From assembly GCF_946479685.1 (NCBI RefSeq), contig NZ_CAMLGS010000004.1, forward strand, positions 1 to 64,000: a DNA stretch of 64,000 nucleotides, read 5' to 3'. This stretch comes from an uncultured Methylotenera sp. (GTDB lineage Bacteria; Pseudomonadota; Gammaproteobacteria; Burkholderiales; Methylophilaceae). The notes under the pieces are model-generated. The model saw only the letters and a list, made by a program, of their open reading frames with translations. It had not been told where the DNA came from and did no database searches. A program made the position numbers and the translations under genes. Positions 17,920 through 27,527 of this stretch are shown here, one piece after another (the stretch's first letter is position 1; every line of letters begins with the position of its first letter).

Positions 17920-18047
17920 CAAATAAGGTAAAATGATAACAAGCTAGGCCTTTCTATCTTGGCCAGATTAAATCGCGTGTTGCTTTAAGCTTGCACGCCC
18001 CAAGTATCTAAACTCATAACCTTAATCAATTAATAAAGTAGAATAAA

Positions 18048-19220
18048 ATGGAATTTGAATTCTGGTGGCTACTAGCATTACCTTTATTCTTCAGCTTAGG
18101 CTGGATAGCCGCACGTGTTGACCTGAAACAACTGCTGGCAGAATCTACCGCCCTCCCCGCTGCCTATTTCAAAGGCTTGAATTTCCTGATTACCAACCAG
18201 CACGACAAAGCCATCGAGGCTTTCTCCGAAGCAGTACAAGCTAACACCGATTCGCTTGAACTGCACTTTGCATTAGGCAGCCTATTTAGAAGACGTGGTG
18301 AAGTAGATCGCGCCATACATTTACACCTAAACTTACTGACCAAAAAAGAACTAGAACCGCAGCAAAAACTTGCAGTAACTGCAGAGCTTGCACAAGACTA
18401 CCTAAAAGCTGGTCTGTTTGACCGCGCTGAAGAGCTGTTTGAGACATTAGACGATGACCGTTATCGCCAGCCAGCACTGCGTGCACTACTAGAAATTTAT
18501 GTACGTGAGCGCGAGTGGGAGCGTGCCATTAAAGCCGCAACCGAGCTAGAGCGCCTTTCCGGCGTGCCGTTCCGTGTTGAAATATCCCATTACTATTGTG
18601 AAATGGCGGTTAAGTCAAAACTTGCCAACGACACGCATAGCGCACGCTTTGAGCTAGACCTGGCACTCAATGCCAACAAGAACTGCGTGCGCGCCAATGT
18701 ATTACTGGGTGACCTAGAAGCAGAATCCGGCGAGCATAAAGCAGCAATCTCCACCTGGAAGCGCATTGAGTTTCAGAAGCCTGAATACTTAGGCCTGATT
18801 GCGCCCAAACTACTCGCAAGCTTCCGCTCATTAAATGCTACCGCTGAAGGACTAGCTTTACTGAACACGTATTTGCAGACCTACCAGCTAAACTCATTAC
18901 TCAGCGTATTATATGAAGCCACCTTGGCCGAAGAAGGCGCAGAAAATGCAGCTAAACTCGCGCGCACAGAGCTAATTAAAAAACCTAGCCTCAATACGCT
19001 AGACTTATTGCTACAGGCACGCGCCATTGTAGAAACCGGCCAGCCTCAGCATAGCAACCTACAAGACACACAACTAATGCAGCAGGCCGTACGCCATGCC
19101 ATTGGCAACAAAACTGCCTACCATTGTGAACAATGCGGCTTTAAAGCCAAATATCATCACTGGCAATGCCCTGCCTGCAACGCATGGGAAGCGCTACCAT
19201 CCGAACCGACTGCAGTTTAA
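18048..19220 (+). CDS. lapB: LPS assembly protein LapB (TPR and rubredoxin domains)
   Basis: A 390-residue inner-membrane-anchored protein. An N-terminal membrane helix (WWLLALPLFFSLGWIAA) is followed by TPR repeats (AAYFKGLNFLITNQHDKAIEAF, LHFALGSLFRRRGEVDRAI and others). The C-terminal rubredoxin-type zinc knuckle has two CxxC pairs (HCEQCGFKA and WQCPACNAW). In E. coli LapB controls LpxC stability with FtsH and so balances LPS synthesis. Its usual partner lapA (DUF1049) is not encoded in the 226-base spacer after ihfB. pyrF follows after 34 bases. Confidence 0.95.
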   Translation: MEFEFWWLLALPLFFSLGWIAARVDLKQLLAESTALPAAYFKGLNFLITNQHDKAIEAFSEAVQANTDSLELHFALGSLFRRRGEVDRAIHLHLNLLTKKELEPQQKLAVTAELAQDYLKAGLFDRAEELFETLDDDRYRQPALRALLEIYVREREWERAIKAATELERLSGVPFRVEISHYYCEMAVKSKLANDTHSARFELDLALNANKNCVRANVLLGDLEAESGEHKAAISTWKRIEFQKPEYLGLIAPKLLASFRSLNATAEGLALLNTYLQTYQLNSLLSVLYEATLAEEGAENAAKLARTELIKKPSLNTLDLLLQARAIVETGQPQHSNLQDTQLMQQAVRHAIGNKTAYHCEQCGFKAKYHHWQCPACNAWEALPSEPTAV

Positions 19221-19254
19221 TTAAACGAACCATACTATTAAACGAACCATAACT
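19220..19254. repeat. 17-bp tandem duplication between lapB and pyrF
   Basis: The 15-base word ATTAAACGAACCATA occurs at 19220 and again at 19237, filling nearly the whole lapB-pyrF spacer. The pyrF ATG at 19255 has no Shine-Dalgarno because the repeat occupies its place. Confidence 0.8.
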
Positions 19255-19977
19255 ATGACCACTTCATTAAATACCACTCAACAACCAGACCCAAAAATCA
19301 TTGTTGCGCTCGATTATGCTGATAGCGCCAGCGCACTAAAACTAGTAGAACAGCTAGACCCGTCACTATGCCGCTTAAAAGTAGGCAAAGAGCTATTTAC
19401 CAGTGCCGGCCCACAGCTTGTTGAAACTCTCACGCGCTCAAATTTTGGCGTGTTTCTGGATTTAAAATTTCATGACATTCCCAACACCGTTGCTAAAGCC
19501 TGCTCCGCTGCCAGCAACTTAGGGGTTTGGATGCTCAACGTGCACGCAAGCGGCGGCAGCGAGATGATGCAGGCAGCCAAACAAGCCGTGGATGCTAGCG
19601 CTACCAAGCCACTTTTAATTGCCGTAACCGTGCTCACCAGCATGAATCAACAGACCTTGAATCAAATTGGCATTCAAACTGATATCGCCACCCATGTTTT
19701 AAATTTAGCAACACTCACGCAGCAAGCTGGCCTAGATGGCGTAGTTTGTTCCGCATTAGAAGCCGAAATCTTGCGTGCAAAATTGGGTAAGGATTTTTGC
19801 TTGGTCACCCCAGGAATTCGCCCTGCCAATGTCAACAAAGATGACCAGTCGCGCGTTGTCACTCCTGCAGATGCGCTGAATATGGGGTCTAGCTATCTAG
19901 TGATTGGTAGACCTATCACGCAGGCAGCGAATCCGCTCAAAGCATTAGAGACGATTCATGCTGAGTGCGTGTCTTAA
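19255..19977 (+). CDS. pyrF: Orotidine 5'-phosphate decarboxylase
   Basis: A 240-residue enzyme for the last step of UMP synthesis. Conserved elements are [13 protein letters not shown] at the first strand, [13 protein letters not shown], the catalytic [11 protein letters not shown] motif with its Lys and Asp residues, and VTPGIRPA near the phosphate site. Length fits the bacterial type 1 enzyme. It follows lapB by 34 bases and is probably co-transcribed with it; comEA follows at 115 bases. Confidence 0.96.
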   Translation: MTTSLNTTQQPDPKIIVALDYADSASALKLVEQLDPSLCRLKVGKELFTSAGPQLVETLTRSNFGVFLDLKFHDIPNTVAKACSAASNLGVWMLNVHASGGSEMMQAAKQAVDASATKPLLIAVTVLTSMNQQTLNQIGIQTDIATHVLNLATLTQQAGLDGVVCSALEAEILRAKLGKDFCLVTPGIRPANVNKDDQSRVVTPADALNMGSSYLVIGRPITQAANPLKALETIHAECVS

Positions 19978-20092
19978 ACTTAATCTTGTCGAGCTTGTTT
20001 GATGTTGACGGTTTAAGCTATGATGAACATCGCATTGTTTAATTGTTAAAACAATATTAATGATTAGTCTGATAACTTAACGGAGAATTAAA

Positions 20093-20722
20093 ATGAAAAA
20101 AATGTTACTAGCATTATTTGTTTTCTTAGGCTTTAGTATCAGTGCGCTAGCCGCGGTCAACATCAACACTGCAACTCAGGCTGAACTGGAATCTCTCAAC
20201 GGCATTGGCCCTGTAAAAGCACAAGCGATTATCGACTACCGCAAAAAGAATGGTAATTTCAAATCAGTCGATGAGCTTGAGAAAGTAGACGGTGTCGGTG
20301 CAGCAACGCTACAAAGCGTGCGCAAAGATGTATCTATCAGCGGCAAATCAACAGCAGTAGTTGATGCTAAAGCTAACGATGCCAAACCAGCTAAAGCCCC
20401 TAAAGCCGTAGGCTCAGAGAAAGCAGCGACCACAGGTAAAACTGCCGACACTAAAGAGGTGAAAGCAACTACCGAGAAAAAAGCTGCTAAAGCAGACAAA
20501 CCAGCTAAAGAGACCCAAGCAGTAGGTACAGAAAAAGCTGCAACTTCAGGCAAAACAGCTGACGTAAAAGAAACTAAGCCAGCCAAAGAAGAAAAACCTG
20601 CTAAGGCTGACAAGAAAGCAACAGATAAAAAAGATACAAAAGCGACAGATACAAAAACAGAGAGCAAAGCTAAAAAATCAACAAAAGCTGACAAAAAAGC
20701 AGCTGCTGATAAAAAAGAATAG
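20093..20722 (+). CDS. ComEA-like helix-hairpin-helix protein with a long Lys/Ala-rich tail
   Basis: The 209-residue product has a signal peptide (LLALFVFLGFSISALA) and a ComEA-type HhH domain (VNINTATQAELESLNGIGPV, then AIIDYRKKNGNF and LEKVDGVGAATL), residues about 21-85. Such periplasmic domains bind DNA and in competent bacteria pull it through the outer membrane. The remaining 120 residues are Lys, Ala, Thr and Glu, resembling histone H1 tails. They include a duplicated block AVG(S/T)EKAAT(T/S)GKTAD. Most ComEA homologues end soon after the HhH domain, so the basic tail is unusual and may add non-specific DNA binding. ATG 20093 has GGAG 9 bases upstream. Confidence 0.85.
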   Translation: MKKMLLALFVFLGFSISALAAVNINTATQAELESLNGIGPVKAQAIIDYRKKNGNFKSVDELEKVDGVGAATLQSVRKDVSISGKSTAVVDAKANDAKPAKAPKAVGSEKAATTGKTADTKEVKATTEKKAAKADKPAKETQAVGTEKAATSGKTADVKETKPAKEEKPAKADKKATDKKDTKATDTKTESKAKKSTKADKKAAADKKE

Positions 20723-20737
20723 TGCTCAAACACCAAT

Positions 20738-20766
20738 AAAAAAGCCGCTAATCGCGGCTTTTTTAT
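20738..20766 (+). terminator. Rho-independent terminator after comEA
   Basis: AAAAAAGCCGC and GCGGCTTTTTT surround a 5-base loop. The T-run ends near 20764. It is near-symmetrical, so it may also act on minus-strand transcripts of the glycine-zipper gene. Confidence 0.9.
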
Positions 20767-20774
20767 TGCCTTAA

Positions 20775-20818
20775 CTTATTAACTTAACGCTTATTAATTT
20801 AACGCTTAACCTAACTCG
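20775..20818. repeat. 15-bp tandem repeat between comEA and the glycine-zipper gene
   Basis: CTTATTAACTTAACG (20775-20789) is followed by CTTATTAATTTAACG (20790-20804) and a diverged third unit (20805-20818). It sits between two convergent genes next to a terminator. Confidence 0.7.
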
Positions 20819-20853
20819 TTGGCTCTGACTTAAATATCTCACAACCTAATGAC

Positions 20854-21312
20854 TTAGTCATCATCATGACCGCGATGTTTATGTTTGTAATGGCCTTTAC
20901 CATGCTTGTGTTTATGGCCATATCTATAATCACCACCAGCTCTCGGTGCTGGCTCATCGATTACTTTACCTACTACCGCACCACCTGCACCGCCCGCTGC
21001 CGCACCAACTACAGCACCAGCTGTGCTACCGCTCACTTGACGACCCACATAAGCACCACCAGCACCACCAGCCGCGCCACCAATTACTGCACCAGCCTGG
21101 CCTTTACCTTTGGTTGTAACTGCACCACCAAGGCCGCCACCTACAGCGCCGCCGATTACCTCGCCTGTGCTACCACCAACCACGCTACCAATAGCGGTAC
21201 CGGCAGCAGCGCCTAAGCCACCACCAATAGCAGTTTTGGCATTACTATCTGCAGCCATAGCCTGCCCTGACAGCAGTAACATTGCTAACAACGTAGCATT
21301 AATATATTTCAT
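20854..21312 (-). CDS. Glycine-zipper protein with a His/Lys-rich tail
   Basis: The 152-residue product has a signal peptide (LLAMLLLSGQAMA). Most of the mature chain is glycine-zipper repeats (GGGLGAAAGTAIGSVVGG, GEVIGGAVGGGLGGAV, AVIGGAAGGAGGAYVG, AVVGAAAGGAGGAVVG), which usually pack as membrane helices in outer-membrane proteins. The last 30 residues are rich in His and Lys (GHKHKHGKGHYKHKHRG) and end in three Asp, which could bind metals. No lipobox is seen. It stands alone, convergent with comEA. The function is unknown. Confidence 0.8.
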   Translation of the reverse strand: MKYINATLLAMLLLSGQAMAADSNAKTAIGGGLGAAAGTAIGSVVGGSTGEVIGGAVGGGLGGAVTTKGKGQAGAVIGGAAGGAGGAYVGRQVSGSTAGAVVGAAAGGAGGAVVGKVIDEPAPRAGGDYRYGHKHKHGKGHYKHKHRGHDDD

Positions 21313-21441
21313 TTAAAAACCCTTTCTAATTTAGATAAGCCTGTATAACTTTTAGTATACAGGCCTAAGCTTTGTTCACAACTACCAGTTTATTCCAACC
21401 TTCCTGTAGATTATCGACAGGAAAATAAGTTTAAAAAATAT

Positions 21442-23514
21442 TTACTTAACACGCATACCAGCTTGCGCACCGCTATCTGGGCTTAAGATATACGGGCCGC
21501 CACGCTCATCACTAGCAGCAAGCACCATGCCCTCGCTCATGCCAAATTTCATTTTACGTGGTGCCAAATTCGCCACCATTACCGTCAAACGCCCGACCAA
21601 ACTAGCAGGATCATAGGCAGACTTAATACCAGCAAATACTTGGCGTGGCTTATCTTCACCAATATCCAGACTAAGCTTCAATAGTTTTTCAGCACCTTCT
21701 ACATGCTCTGCACTCACGATTTTAGCAATGCGCAAATCTACCTTAGTAAAATCATCGATGCTGATATATTCAGCCTCTGTAGCCTCTGCACTAGCCGCCT
21801 GCTGATGCTCTGCATGGCGCTGTTGAGAGTGCTGCGCAGGTATTGCCGTCGCTTGCAAGTTCTCTTTATTAGCCTCGGTCATCGCTTCAACTTGCTTACC
21901 ATCAACACGTGTAATTAAATGCTCATATGCATTAATTGTATGCTGTGGTAACAGAGAGGTAGCAACAGCATCCCAGCTCAGCGGGGCAATATTTAAGAAC
22001 TGCTCAATCTCGCCAGCCAGTTTAGGCAACACTGGTTTCAAGTACAGCGTTAATAAACGGAACATTTCCAAAGCATCAGAACACACTTGTTGCAAAGCTG
22101 CATCCTGTCCTTCTTGCTTGGCCATCACCCACGGTGCTTTTTCAGCGACAAAGCCATTGGCAACGTCAGCCAAACGCATGATTTCACGTAAAGCTTTACT
22201 GTACTCACGCTCCGCATAACTTTCGGCAAGTGCGGCGGCTGAAGCTTTGATTTCAGCAATCACAGAGTTGTCTGCAGATGGATTTAATTGACCAGCGAAA
22301 CGTTTGTTAATAAAACCAGCGGTTCTGCTGGCGATATTGATGTATTTGCCGACCAAATCACTATTCACACGTGCCACAAAGTCTTCCAGATTAAGGTCGA
22401 TATCTTCCATCGTGTTGTTTAGTTTAGCCGCATAGTAATAACGCAAATACTCAGGGTTTTTAATATGGTCTAGATAGCTGCGTGCGGTAATAAAGGTACC
22501 GCGCGACTTGCTCATTTTCTCGCCATTCACGGTTAAGAAACCATGTGCAAAAATTTGGGTAGGCTTACGATGCTCGGAATACTCTAATGTCGCTGGCCAG
22601 AACAAAGCGTGGAAATACAAAATATCCTTACCGATGAAGTGATAAAGCTCAGTCTGGCTATCTTTCTTCCAGTACTCGTCAAAATCCAGCCCTTGGTCTG
22701 CGCACAGCTTTTTAAAGCTAGCCATATAGCCGATAGGTGCATCCAGCCATACATAAAAATACTTACCTGGCGCATCTGGGATTTCAAAGCCAAAATATGG
22801 CGCATCGCGTGAGATATCCCAATCGTTAAGACCATTTTCAAACCACTCGCCCATCTTATTGGCGGCTTCGCCTTGCAGCGTGCCAGAGCGGGTCCAGTCT
22901 TTTAAGAACTGCTCACATTCAGACAGTTTAAAGAAATAGTGCTCGGTTTCCTTGCGCACAGGAGCCGCACCAGACACTGCAGAATAAGCATTAATCAGTT
23001 CGGTCGGGTTATAGGTTGCGCCACAAACCTCGCAGCTATCACCGTACTGGTCTTTAGCATGGCACTTAGGGCACTCGCCTTTAATAAAGCGGTCTGGTAA
23101 GAACATGTTTTTGACCGGGTCATAAAACTGTTCGATAGTTTTGGTGGAAATTTTGCCTGCTGCTTTTAGCTTTTTATAAATGCTTTGTGAAAGCTCTTTG
23201 TTCTCAGGTGCATTCGTAGAGTAATAGTTATCAAACTGTACCAAGAACTCTGAGAAATCTGCTGAATGCTCTTTATGTACATTGGCAATCAATGTTTCTG
23301 GTGTAATACCCTCTTTTTCTGCACGCAGCATAATCGGTGTGCCATGTGTGTCATCTGCACATACATAATGCACATGATGGCCTTGCATTTTATGAAAACG
23401 CACCCAAATATCAGTTTGGATATATTCGACCAAGTGACCTAAATGGATACTGCCGTTAGCGTAAGGAAGTGCTGAAGTAACAAGAATTTTACGAGGATTA
23501 TTTGCGGTTGCCAT
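21442..23514 (-). CDS. metG: Methionyl-tRNA synthetase
   Basis: A 690-residue class I synthetase. The HIGH motif appears as HLGH in [11 protein letters not shown]. The zinc knuckle has two CxxC pairs ([17 protein letters not shown]) and the KMSKS loop is [11 protein letters not shown]. An anticodon-binding helical domain follows. A Gln/His/Ala-rich linker (about 560-590) leads to a C-terminal tRNA-binding OB domain ([25 protein letters not shown]), which mediates dimerisation. Length and order match E. coli MetG. It is divergent from apbC, with a 241-base spacer between the starts. Confidence 0.97.
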   Translation of the reverse strand: MATANNPRKILVTSALPYANGSIHLGHLVEYIQTDIWVRFHKMQGHHVHYVCADDTHGTPIMLRAEKEGITPETLIANVHKEHSADFSEFLVQFDNYYSTNAPENKELSQSIYKKLKAAGKISTKTIEQFYDPVKNMFLPDRFIKGECPKCHAKDQYGDSCEVCGATYNPTELINAYSAVSGAAPVRKETEHYFFKLSECEQFLKDWTRSGTLQGEAANKMGEWFENGLNDWDISRDAPYFGFEIPDAPGKYFYVWLDAPIGYMASFKKLCADQGLDFDEYWKKDSQTELYHFIGKDILYFHALFWPATLEYSEHRKPTQIFAHGFLTVNGEKMSKSRGTFITARSYLDHIKNPEYLRYYYAAKLNNTMEDIDLNLEDFVARVNSDLVGKYINIASRTAGFINKRFAGQLNPSADNSVIAEIKASAAALAESYAEREYSKALREIMRLADVANGFVAEKAPWVMAKQEGQDAALQQVCSDALEMFRLLTLYLKPVLPKLAGEIEQFLNIAPLSWDAVATSLLPQHTINAYEHLITRVDGKQVEAMTEANKENLQATAIPAQHSQQRHAEHQQAASAEATEAEYISIDDFTKVDLRIAKIVSAEHVEGAEKLLKLSLDIGEDKPRQVFAGIKSAYDPASLVGRLTVMVANLAPRKMKFGMSEGMVLAASDERGGPYILSPDSGAQAGMRVK

Positions 23515-23755
23515 GAGATAAATGAATCTATTGAGCTAAAAGCTACATTCTAACAAATGCGGCATCGTTCACCCAGCAATCATTACTGTTTTTAAGTCCG
23601 CGTGTTCAATTAAACAATGCTGGCATGCAGTTTATGCAAAAGTTTGGCTGAAAACTTACAAAGCAACGCTACAAATTAAGTTAATATAACCAATGAATTT
23701 ACTCAAGTTATAAAACTTGCAGCGTTACCGAATATTAAAATCAGGAATTAACAAC

Positions 23756-24844
23756 ATGGCAATTTCAGAACTACTCATTCAAAGCACCCTAAAACTATGT
23801 ATAGACCCAAACACCGGTAAGGACTTTGTAAGCAGTAAATCAGCAAGAAACATCAAGGTTAATGGCAATGATGTGAGCGTGGATATCGTACTGGGTTACC
23901 CAGCCAAATCTGTGATGGCGGCCATACAGAACCATGTAGCACAAGCACTGCTAGCCATTGACGGCATTGGCCGAGTGACGGTGAATGTCAGCAGTAAAAT
24001 CGTGGCGCATAAAGCACAACAAGGTGTGACGCTACTACCTAACGTAAAAAACATTATCGCAGTGGCTTCAGGTAAAGGCGGCGTGGGTAAATCTACCACT
24101 TCAGTTAACCTGGCGTTAGCATTGGCGGCCGAAGGCGCAAGTGTGGGCTTGCTGGATGCAGACATCTATGGCCCAAGCCAGCCACAAATGCTAGGCATTA
24201 GCGGCAGACCGGAAAGCCTGGACGGCAAAAGTATGGAGCCAATGGAAGCGCACGGCATACAGGCGATGTCTATCGGCTTTTTAATCGATACTGACACGCC
24301 TATGGTATGGCGTGGCCCAATGGTAACCGGCGCATTAGAGCAACTGCTGCGTGATACCAAATGGCGCGACCTAGATTACTTGGTGATTGACTTGCCACCG
24401 GGCACCGGCGACATTCAACTGACATTGTCACAAAAAATACCGGTCACTGGCGCCATCATTGTTACCACACCGCAAGACATTGCACTGCTGGACGCGCGCA
24501 AAGGCCTCAAAATGTTTGAGAAAGTCAGCATCCCTATTTTAGGTATTGTTGAAAACATGAGTACCCACATCTGCTCTAACTGCGGTCACGAAGAGCACAT
24601 CTTCGGCGCTGGTGGCGGCGAGTTGATGGCAAAAGACTACAATGTAGATTTATTAGGTTCACTGCCACTGGATATTGATATCCGCCTGCAAGCTGACAGC
24701 GGCAAACCAACCGTGGTTGCCAACCCGGATTCTAAAGCTGCCAATATCTATAAGGAAATTGCACGCAAGGCAGCCATTAAGATTGCCAACGCTAGTTTAG
24801 ACTACAGCGGCAAGTTCCCTAATATTGTGATTCAAAATACCTAA
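23756..24844 (+). CDS. apbC: Iron-sulfur cluster carrier protein (Mrp/ApbC)
   Basis: A 362-residue P-loop ATPase that carries Fe-S clusters to apoproteins. An N-terminal MIP18/DUF59 domain (about 1-90) precedes the ATPase with the deviant Walker A ASGKGGVGKSTTSVNLALA, LLDADIYGPSQPQM and IDLPPGTGD. The CxxC cluster ligands are in THICSNCGHEE. I chose ATG 23756 because AGGA lies 9 bases before it; a TTG at 23717 would add 13 unrelated residues. The next downstream gene converges on it across a strong terminator. Confidence 0.95.
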   Translation: MAISELLIQSTLKLCIDPNTGKDFVSSKSARNIKVNGNDVSVDIVLGYPAKSVMAAIQNHVAQALLAIDGIGRVTVNVSSKIVAHKAQQGVTLLPNVKNIIAVASGKGGVGKSTTSVNLALALAAEGASVGLLDADIYGPSQPQMLGISGRPESLDGKSMEPMEAHGIQAMSIGFLIDTDTPMVWRGPMVTGALEQLLRDTKWRDLDYLVIDLPPGTGDIQLTLSQKIPVTGAIIVTTPQDIALLDARKGLKMFEKVSIPILGIVENMSTHICSNCGHEEHIFGAGGGELMAKDYNVDLLGSLPLDIDIRLQADSGKPTVVANPDSKAANIYKEIARKAAIKIANASLDYSGKFPNIVIQNT

Positions 24845-24890
24845 GTAACTATATCTAGCTAACTACTAAGTTAAGGTATTAGAAAAAACT

Positions 24891-24924
24891 AAACCCCAAT
24901 TACTCTAGAAAGTAATTGGGGTTT
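24891..24924. terminator. Bidirectional terminator between apbC and pgl
   Basis: A perfect 14-bp stem AAACCCCAATTACT / AGTAATTGGGGTTT surrounds a 6-base loop and lies between two convergent genes. A/T flanks on both sides give U-tracts in both directions, though short. Confidence 0.8.
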
Positions 24925-24984
24925 AAAATTTGCAAGCTGACACTTAATGCTGCAGCTTATGAAGTTTTAGTTTATCCCGTTAAA

Positions 24985-25707
24985 TTAAAACTGAACGCCA
25001 AAGCTATACACGTCCACACCGCACGCTGGTGCAATCAAGGTTGCCGGAATCGCAACGCCATTTAACCAGTTATTGACTGCATCTTGCTTACCAGCACCTG
25101 TCACCAGGAAAATAACATTATGTGTATTATCAAGGCGGTTTTGGCTAATGGTCACGCGCTCAGCTGGTGGTTTAGGTGAGTTAAACACAGGTACGGCATC
25201 GGCACTATTGTCCACTGCTTGGTTTGGGAACAAGCTGGCGGTATGACCATCTTCCCCCAAGCCTAAAATCACTAGGTCAAACGTACGTACACCGGCCAAA
25301 GTTTGCGCATAGGCTTTAGCGCCCTCTACATTACCCAACTCAGCAGGGATATCATGAATCTGGTTTGCTGGAATCGCCACATGGTTCAACCATGCATCGC
25401 GTGCCATTTTGCTATTACGGTCTACATGGTCCACAGGCAAGCAGCGGTCATCATTATGGTATACATGCCAGTTCGCCCAATCTGCATTCTCTTTAGCCAG
25501 CAACTGGTAAACGCTTTTTGGCGTACTGCCGCCAGCCAGCACAATTAAAAAACTACCGTATTTTTTAATTGCCTCATCCGCTGTCTGCAAGATGCTTTTT
25601 AAGGTTGCTTGATTGATTTCATCCTGCGAATTAAAACGATACCAACGCGTATGCTGATTATTCGCCAAAGTAAGAGATTTAACTTCAAGTGTTTGTGTGG
25701 TTTGCAT
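24985..25707 (-). CDS. pgl: 6-phosphogluconolactonase
   Basis: The 240-residue product is a DevB/SOL-type lactonase. It has FLIVLAGGSTPKSVYQLLA, NWHVYHNDDRCLPVDHVDRNS, FDLVILGLGEDGHTASLFP and a C-terminal segment VTGAGKQDAV. It hydrolyses 6-phosphogluconolactone to 6-phosphogluconate. It is divergent from zwf, which makes its substrate; the 157-base spacer probably holds both promoters. In methylotrophs with the ribulose monophosphate cycle these enzymes serve formaldehyde oxidation through hexose phosphates. Confidence 0.95.
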   Translation of the reverse strand: MQTTQTLEVKSLTLANNQHTRWYRFNSQDEINQATLKSILQTADEAIKKYGSFLIVLAGGSTPKSVYQLLAKENADWANWHVYHNDDRCLPVDHVDRNSKMARDAWLNHVAIPANQIHDIPAELGNVEGAKAYAQTLAGVRTFDLVILGLGEDGHTASLFPNQAVDNSADAVPVFNSPKPPAERVTISQNRLDNTHNVIFLVTGAGKQDAVNNWLNGVAIPATLIAPACGVDVYSFGVQF

Positions 25708-25864
25708 AAAACAGTGCTGCCTTTTTCGGTATAATTACGTTATTCATTATAAAGGCGCTATTTTAACCTGAGTGATTCATAAAGTTGCGAAATTATGAGT
25801 CAATCTAGCGAATATGAAATAGCCCACAGTATTTACAAAAACCTATTTAAGAAAGTTTGAAATA

Positions 25865-27370
25865 ATGGCAAAAAAAATAGATCCTTGTACCTTGGTGCTG
25901 TTTGGCGCGAGCGGCAACTTATCTCGCATCAAACTAATGCCTGGTTTGTTTCGCCTAGACGCAGCTGGCCGCTTACCTGAAAACATGGTAATTCTTTCAG
26001 TGGGCCGCGGTGAAGTATCACGCGAAGACTGGCAAGCCGACGTTAAAGGTATGTTGGATGCCAAATTCAAAAATGGTTACGACCAAAAAGTGTTCGAGCG
26101 TTTTATCGCACGTAACCACTACCACTCAAACCCGCCAACCGACCCAGATGCAATGAACAAACTGCGTGAAAGATTGGCCGATGAGTCTGTATACCCACAA
26201 AACCTGGCTTACTTCTTATCAGTACGCCCTACTGACTTTGCACCGATTGTTGCACAATTGGCAGAACTTGGCTTAGTGGATGAAAGCAAATACTGGCGCC
26301 GTGTATTGATTGAAAAACCATTCGGTACAGACTTGCCAAGCGCACAAGCACTGCAAGCTGAGCTGACTAAATACCTAAAAGAAAGCCAAATCTACCGTAT
26401 TGACCACTACTTGGGTAAATCTGCATTACAAAACGTAATGCTGACACGCTTTGCTAACGCGATGTTCGAGCCATTGTGGAACAACGAACACATCGACCAT
26501 GTACAAATCACCAACAATGAAACTTTAGGCGTGGGTGACCGCACTACATTCTACGATGCAACAGGTGCATTGCGCGACATGGTACAAAGCCACTTGCTAC
26601 AAACCCTGGCATTGGTTGCGATGGAAAAACCGCAAGACCTCAGCCCAGAGAGCATTCGTGCTGAAAAAATCAAACTGTTGGAAGCTATCCGCCCGATTCC
26701 AGTGAACGAGTTGAGCAAACACGCTTTCCGTGCCCAATACAAAGCTGGCCGCGTACAAGCTGGCGATGGTCATGGTGAAAACGTCACCGGCTATCTGGAA
26801 GAGTTAGCACGTGACGGCGTAACAGAAAGCGTGACAGAAACTTACGCAGCGTTAAAACTGTTTATCGATAACCCACGCTGGAAAGGCGTGCCGTTCTACG
26901 TGCGTACTGCTAAACGCATGCACGAAGGCAACACCGCTATTTCTATCCGCTTCAAAAAAGCACCGATGCAATTGGTAGAAGGCCAACATCAAAACTGGCT
27001 AACACTAAACATTCAGCCGCGTGAATGTATCAAAATGGAAATCGAATCTAAGATTCCAGGCTTGGACGTTGCAACACGCACATTAAGCATTGATGCACCA
27101 CAACGCCAACAAGGTGATGAGACTATCGATTCTTACGAATCTTTAATGCTCAACTTGATGGAAGGTGACCCATCACTTTACCTGCACATCAGTGAAGTAG
27201 AAGCGCAATGGCGTTTGGTAGACCCTGTGGTAAAAGCTTGGATGGCTGATAAATCACCAGTACATCAGTACCCAGCTGGTAGCCGTGACCCTCAAGAATC
27301 TAGCGTGATTTTCGAGTCTGAAGATCAATTCTGGCGTTACAGCATCGAGCTAGGTGGCGACAAGCACTAA
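25865..27370 (+). CDS. zwf: Glucose-6-phosphate 1-dehydrogenase
   Basis: A 501-residue enzyme oxidising glucose 6-phosphate with NAD(P). Motifs are LVLFGASGNLSRIKLMPGLF (nucleotide binding), RVLIEKPFGTDL, and the active-site RIDHYLGKSALQNVM. Length and order are normal. Codon use is strongly biased toward a small codon set, like rpsA, suggesting high expression. That fits a key enzyme of the dissimilatory ribulose monophosphate cycle (established for Methylophilaceae in general). It is divergent from pgl and closed by a terminator. Confidence 0.97.
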   Translation: MAKKIDPCTLVLFGASGNLSRIKLMPGLFRLDAAGRLPENMVILSVGRGEVSREDWQADVKGMLDAKFKNGYDQKVFERFIARNHYHSNPPTDPDAMNKLRERLADESVYPQNLAYFLSVRPTDFAPIVAQLAELGLVDESKYWRRVLIEKPFGTDLPSAQALQAELTKYLKESQIYRIDHYLGKSALQNVMLTRFANAMFEPLWNNEHIDHVQITNNETLGVGDRTTFYDATGALRDMVQSHLLQTLALVAMEKPQDLSPESIRAEKIKLLEAIRPIPVNELSKHAFRAQYKAGRVQAGDGHGENVTGYLEELARDGVTESVTETYAALKLFIDNPRWKGVPFYVRTAKRMHEGNTAISIRFKKAPMQLVEGQHQNWLTLNIQPRECIKMEIESKIPGLDVATRTLSIDAPQRQQGDETIDSYESLMLNLMEGDPSLYLHISEVEAQWRLVDPVVKAWMADKSPVHQYPAGSRDPQESSVIFESEDQFWRYSIELGGDKH

Positions 27371-27400
27371 GCTGCTTTTCGCTGACAAAAGCGTTTTAAG

Positions 27401-27440
27401 AAGCCTCACAACTTACTCAATAAGTGTGAGGCTTTTTTTC
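27401..27440 (+). terminator. Rho-independent terminator after zwf
   Basis: AGCCTCAC / GTGAGGCT with an inner ACTTA / TAAGT extension and a bulged A form a long stem, followed by seven T residues. Confidence 0.92.
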
Positions 27441-27527
27441 AATCCAAAACCTACAATTTTTCATTGTAATTCAGCGGTTAGGCCTTATAATTCGATTCAC
27501 TTTAAACCTCTACCAATTTAAACAATT

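Noticed and set aside
20236..20736. A 166-codon open frame on the minus strand opposite comEA
   Set aside because: It is rich in Ala, Ser, Val and Leu because it mirrors the Lys/Ala codons of the tail. It has no ribosome site and no family.
20866..21216. Plus-strand frames opposite the glycine-zipper gene
   Set aside because: Thr- and Pro-rich mirror images of Gly codons; the minus-strand gene has a signal peptide and a clear pattern.
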